The position numbers and the translations under genes are program-made. Below, piece by piece: positions 62,118-64,000 of a stretch of DNA of 64,000 nucleotides; positions within the stretch are counted from its first letter, which is position 1; each line of letters starts with the position of its first letter. The stretch covers positions 1-64,000 of the forward strand of contig CAWEVM010000004.1 of the NCBI GenBank assembly GCA_963812505.1, written 5' to 3'. The stretch comes from JAMXLO01 sp963812505. Its GTDB lineage: Bacteria; Pseudomonadota; Alphaproteobacteria; Acetobacterales; Acetobacteraceae. The notes beneath the pieces are model-generated. The model worked only from the letters and a program-made list of their open reading frames with translations, was not told the origin of the DNA and did no database searches.

Positions 62118-63017
62118 GTGATTCGCCGACTCGCAATGGTCGGGCGCACCAGGTTGCGCTTTCACTTCAAATGGTGGGGCCTCGTGTTCGTCCTGCCGGC
62201 GGTGGGGTTCTTCGCCGCGTTCAACGTGTTCCCGATGCTGTTCGGACTGTACCTGAGCTTCACTGACTATGACCTGCTCAATCCGCCGCTGTGGGTCGGG
62301 TTGGACAACTTCGCCAACCTGCTGTCCGACAAGCTGTTCTTGACGGCGCTGCGCAACACGCTGATGTTTGTCGCGGGAGCGACGCTGCCGGTGTGGATAC
62401 TCTCGCTCCTCGCAGCACTGCTGTTCGACCAGGCATTCCGCGGGCGCGACATCGTCAAGGCCGCGTTCTTTCTGCCCGTGCTGCCGCCGATCGTGGTTGT
62501 GGCGGTGATCTGGCGCGTGCTGCTGCATCCAAACGGCGTGATGACGTGGCTGATCGGCGGACGCTGGGGAATGACCGAGATCCGCTGGCTGGCCGATGCG
62601 GTGCTCGCGCCGCTCTCGATGATCGCGGTGCACGACTGGGCTGCCATTCCGTTCTTTATGGTGATCTGGCTGGCCGGGCTCGCAGGCATTCCTGCCGAGC
62701 AGCGCGAGGCCGCCGCGCTCGATGGCGCGGGTCCGGTGCGCACCTTCTGGTATATCGAGCTGCCGCACCTGCGCGCGACCGCCGTGCTGGTGGCTGCGCT
62801 GTCCTCGATCAATGCTTTCCAGGCATTCGCGCTGCAATACGTGCTGCCGACCGACCCCGGCGGACCGGCGAATTCGACGCTGGTGCTAGGCTTGCTGGTG
62901 TTGAAATACGGTTTTCAATATTTCCGCATGGGCGATGCGGCGGCGGTCTCGATGGTGATGTTCGCGATGATCCTGCTCGTCACGATCGTGCAGCTGCGGT
63001 TCAACCGCCGTGCGTGA
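62118..63017 (+). CDS. ABC sugar transporter permease (MalF/UgpA-like)
   Basis: 299 aa with six membrane helices (FVLPAVGFFAAFNVFPMLFG first). The EAA loop EQREAAALDGAGPVRTFWYI contacts the ATPase. GTG 62118 abuts the binding-protein stop. Partner of the next permease, whose start overlaps its end by eight bases. Confidence 0.9.
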   Translation: MIRRLAMVGRTRLRFHFKWWGLVFVLPAVGFFAAFNVFPMLFGLYLSFTDYDLLNPPLWVGLDNFANLLSDKLFLTALRNTLMFVAGATLPVWILSLLAALLFDQAFRGRDIVKAAFFLPVLPPIVVVAVIWRVLLHPNGVMTWLIGGRWGMTEIRWLADAVLAPLSMIAVHDWAAIPFFMVIWLAGLAGIPAEQREAAALDGAGPVRTFWYIELPHLRATAVLVAALSSINAFQAFALQYVLPTDPGGPANSTLVLGLLVLKYGFQYFRMGDAAAVSMVMFAMILLVTIVQLRFNRRA

Positions 63018-63831
63018 GCGTCCCGTTCGGCTGTTGATGGCCGTGGTGGCGGCGGCGATCTTCGCGTTCCCGATCTGGTTCATGGCGAGCTCCGCCTTCA
63101 AGGCGGAAGCGGAAGTCCAGGCGATCCCGTTGCATTTCCTCCCGCACCACTTCCAGGGTTTGGCGCAGTTCCGTCAGGCGGCGGAGATCGCGCCGTTGTG
63201 GCGGTATTTCCTCAACTCCTGGATCTACGCGGCCTCGCATGTCGGCATCACGGTGTTCTTCGGCGCGCTCGCCGGATTTGGCTTTGCCAAGTACCGGTTC
63301 CCGGGACGGACGCTGCTGTTCGTTGCCGTGCTGTCGACGATCATGGTGCCGTTCCAGGTGTTGGTCGTGCCGTTGTTCGTCGAGGTGAAGTGGTTCGGCT
63401 GGGAGAACAGCTATGCGGGCCTCATCATCCCCGGGATGATGAACGCGTTCGGCGTGTTCATGATGCGGCAATACGCGTCGGACCTGCCGGACGAACTGAT
63501 CGAGGCCGCGCGTGTCGATGGCGCCGGCGAATTCCACATCTTCCTACGCATAGCACTGCCTCTGCTGCTGCCGGCGTTGGCCAGTCTCGCAATCATCGTG
63601 TTCATCTGGTCGTGGGGGAATTTCCTCTGGCCGCTGGTAATCGTGCAGGACAAGGATCTCAACGTGCTGTCGGTCGGCATGACCAGCTACAGCCAGCCCT
63701 ATCAGCGCGAACCGATGTGGGCCGCTGCCATGGCGGCCTCAACCGTCGCGACGTTGCCGATCGCCGCGCTGTTCGTGTTCTTCCAGCGGTACTTCGTGAA
63801 GGGGCTGACGGCAGCGGCGGTGAAGGGTTGA
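63010..63831 (+). CDS. ABC sugar transporter permease (MalG/UgpE-like)
   Basis: 273 aa with six membrane helices and the EAA loop ELIEAARVDGAGEFHIFLRI. It starts GTG 63010 inside the upstream permease gene. The ATP-binding subunit is not in the window and does not directly follow on the plus strand (the next gene is on the other strand), so it is encoded elsewhere. Confidence 0.9.
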   Translation: MRERPVRLLMAVVAAAIFAFPIWFMASSAFKAEAEVQAIPLHFLPHHFQGLAQFRQAAEIAPLWRYFLNSWIYAASHVGITVFFGALAGFGFAKYRFPGRTLLFVAVLSTIMVPFQVLVVPLFVEVKWFGWENSYAGLIIPGMMNAFGVFMMRQYASDLPDELIEAARVDGAGEFHIFLRIALPLLLPALASLAIIVFIWSWGNFLWPLVIVQDKDLNVLSVGMTSYSQPYQREPMWAAAMAASTVATLPIAALFVFFQRYFVKGLTAAAVKG

Positions 63832-63865
63832 AGATGAGACGGACCGGGTGGGGTACTTCCGATCC

Positions 63866-64000
63866 TCATACGGGCGCTCCGAGCCGGAGCAGTCGCGGAT
63901 CCCAGTCCAACGGCACAGGAACCGTCGGTCGAATCCGGACTGCCTCGGGATGGGCTGGATTGATCACGTAGTTTGGTTCGCGAGGCACCAGCGCGGATGG
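63866..64000 (-). CDS. RES-domain protein, C-terminal end (partial)
   Basis: The minus strand from the window edge reads PSALVPREPNYVINPAHPEA then VRIRPTVPVPLDWDPRLLRL to a TGA at 63866-63868. The NPxHP block and the WDPRL ending are characteristic of RES-domain NAD-degrading toxins, which are paired with an Xre antitoxin. The start and the antitoxin, if present, lie beyond the window. It is short, so confidence is moderate. Confidence 0.65.
   Translation of the reverse strand, partial: PSALVPREPNYVINPAHPEAVRIRPTVPVPLDWDPRLLRLGAPV

Noticed and set aside
60891..62837. 648-codon open frame on the minus strand
   Set aside because: Opposite the ABC transporter genes; composition is Arg/His/Gln-rich mirror sequence and no domain is seen.
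1..64000. tRNA or rRNA genes
   Set aside because: Intergenic regions were read for tRNA-like TPsiC and acceptor patterns and none was convincing; a covariance-model search would settle it.

Overview
The window is GC-rich alphaproteobacterial chromosome. Several things point towards the Acetobacteraceae/Rhodospirillales side: class II DAHP synthase, paired EmrA/EmrB and RND pumps, HyuA/HyuB hydantoinase subunits, several luciferase-like monooxygenases, an HGGxSTGPRT-type protein, short palindromic repeats of the 'GTCATTGCG...' type, and start and codon usage. This placement is inference from gene content; there is no rRNA or other marker here. I saw no rRNA, tRNA or CRISPR array.

Layout. 0-3.4 kb: housekeeping genes on the minus strand (guaB, an RsmB-type rRNA cytosine methyltransferase, a twice-frameshifted GNAT gene). 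3.4-12.5 kb: an accessory 'graveyard'. It holds a degraded small gene, one type ISP restriction-modification gene broken into three pieces by an IS630-like and an IS4-family element, a frameshifted HigB-like toxin with its Xre antitoxin, and two hypotheticals. 12.5-21.7 kb: a GST, an EmrAB-type drug efflux pair, a two-subunit ThDP enzyme, and an RND efflux pair. 21.8-24.9 kb: a hypothetical protein divergent from a winged-helix/TolB-like/TPR regulator ending in a rhodanese-like domain. 25-31 kb: SDR, zwf, luciferase-like monooxygenase, glutamate-type dehydrogenase, nitroreductase. 31-35 kb: a compact minus-strand operon (DMT exporter, alpha/beta hydrolase, the two aconitase-X subunits) divergent from a DUF1028 gene. 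35-39 kb: a 33-codon ORF, class II DAHP synthase, msrB, FAH-family gene. 38.6-45 kb: operon hyuA-hyuB-CDGSH-enolase superfamily, divergent from a BT1-like transporter. 45.4-49.8 kb: alpha/beta hydrolase, a GT2-TylF fusion, and an FHA regulator with a frameshift. 50-57 kb: tandem LLM genes (the first frameshifted), SRPBCC/ArsR pair with a candidate operator, CDF-like transporter, enoyl-CoA hydratase, MmgE/PrpD, PRC-barrel, another LLM gene. 57.4-60.7 kb: a large RTX protein built of tandem modules. 60.8-63.8 kb: a sugar-type ABC importer (binding protein and two permeases). The right edge carries the end of a RES-domain gene on the minus strand.

The most informative part is 4.3-11.0 kb. Removing each IS together with one copy of its target duplication (TA for IS630, 7 bp for IS4) rejoins the type ISP gene in frame at both junctions. 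It reconstructs as a gene of about 3.18 kb with a PD-(D/E)xK-like N-terminus and an N6-adenine methylase core. The IS630-like element carries, divergent from its transposase, an ORF that resembles only the DNA-binding half of LexA. Many broken genes in the window differ from an intact frame by one base, often in G or C runs, so real decay and base-calling error have to be separated before 'pseudogene' is taken as final.
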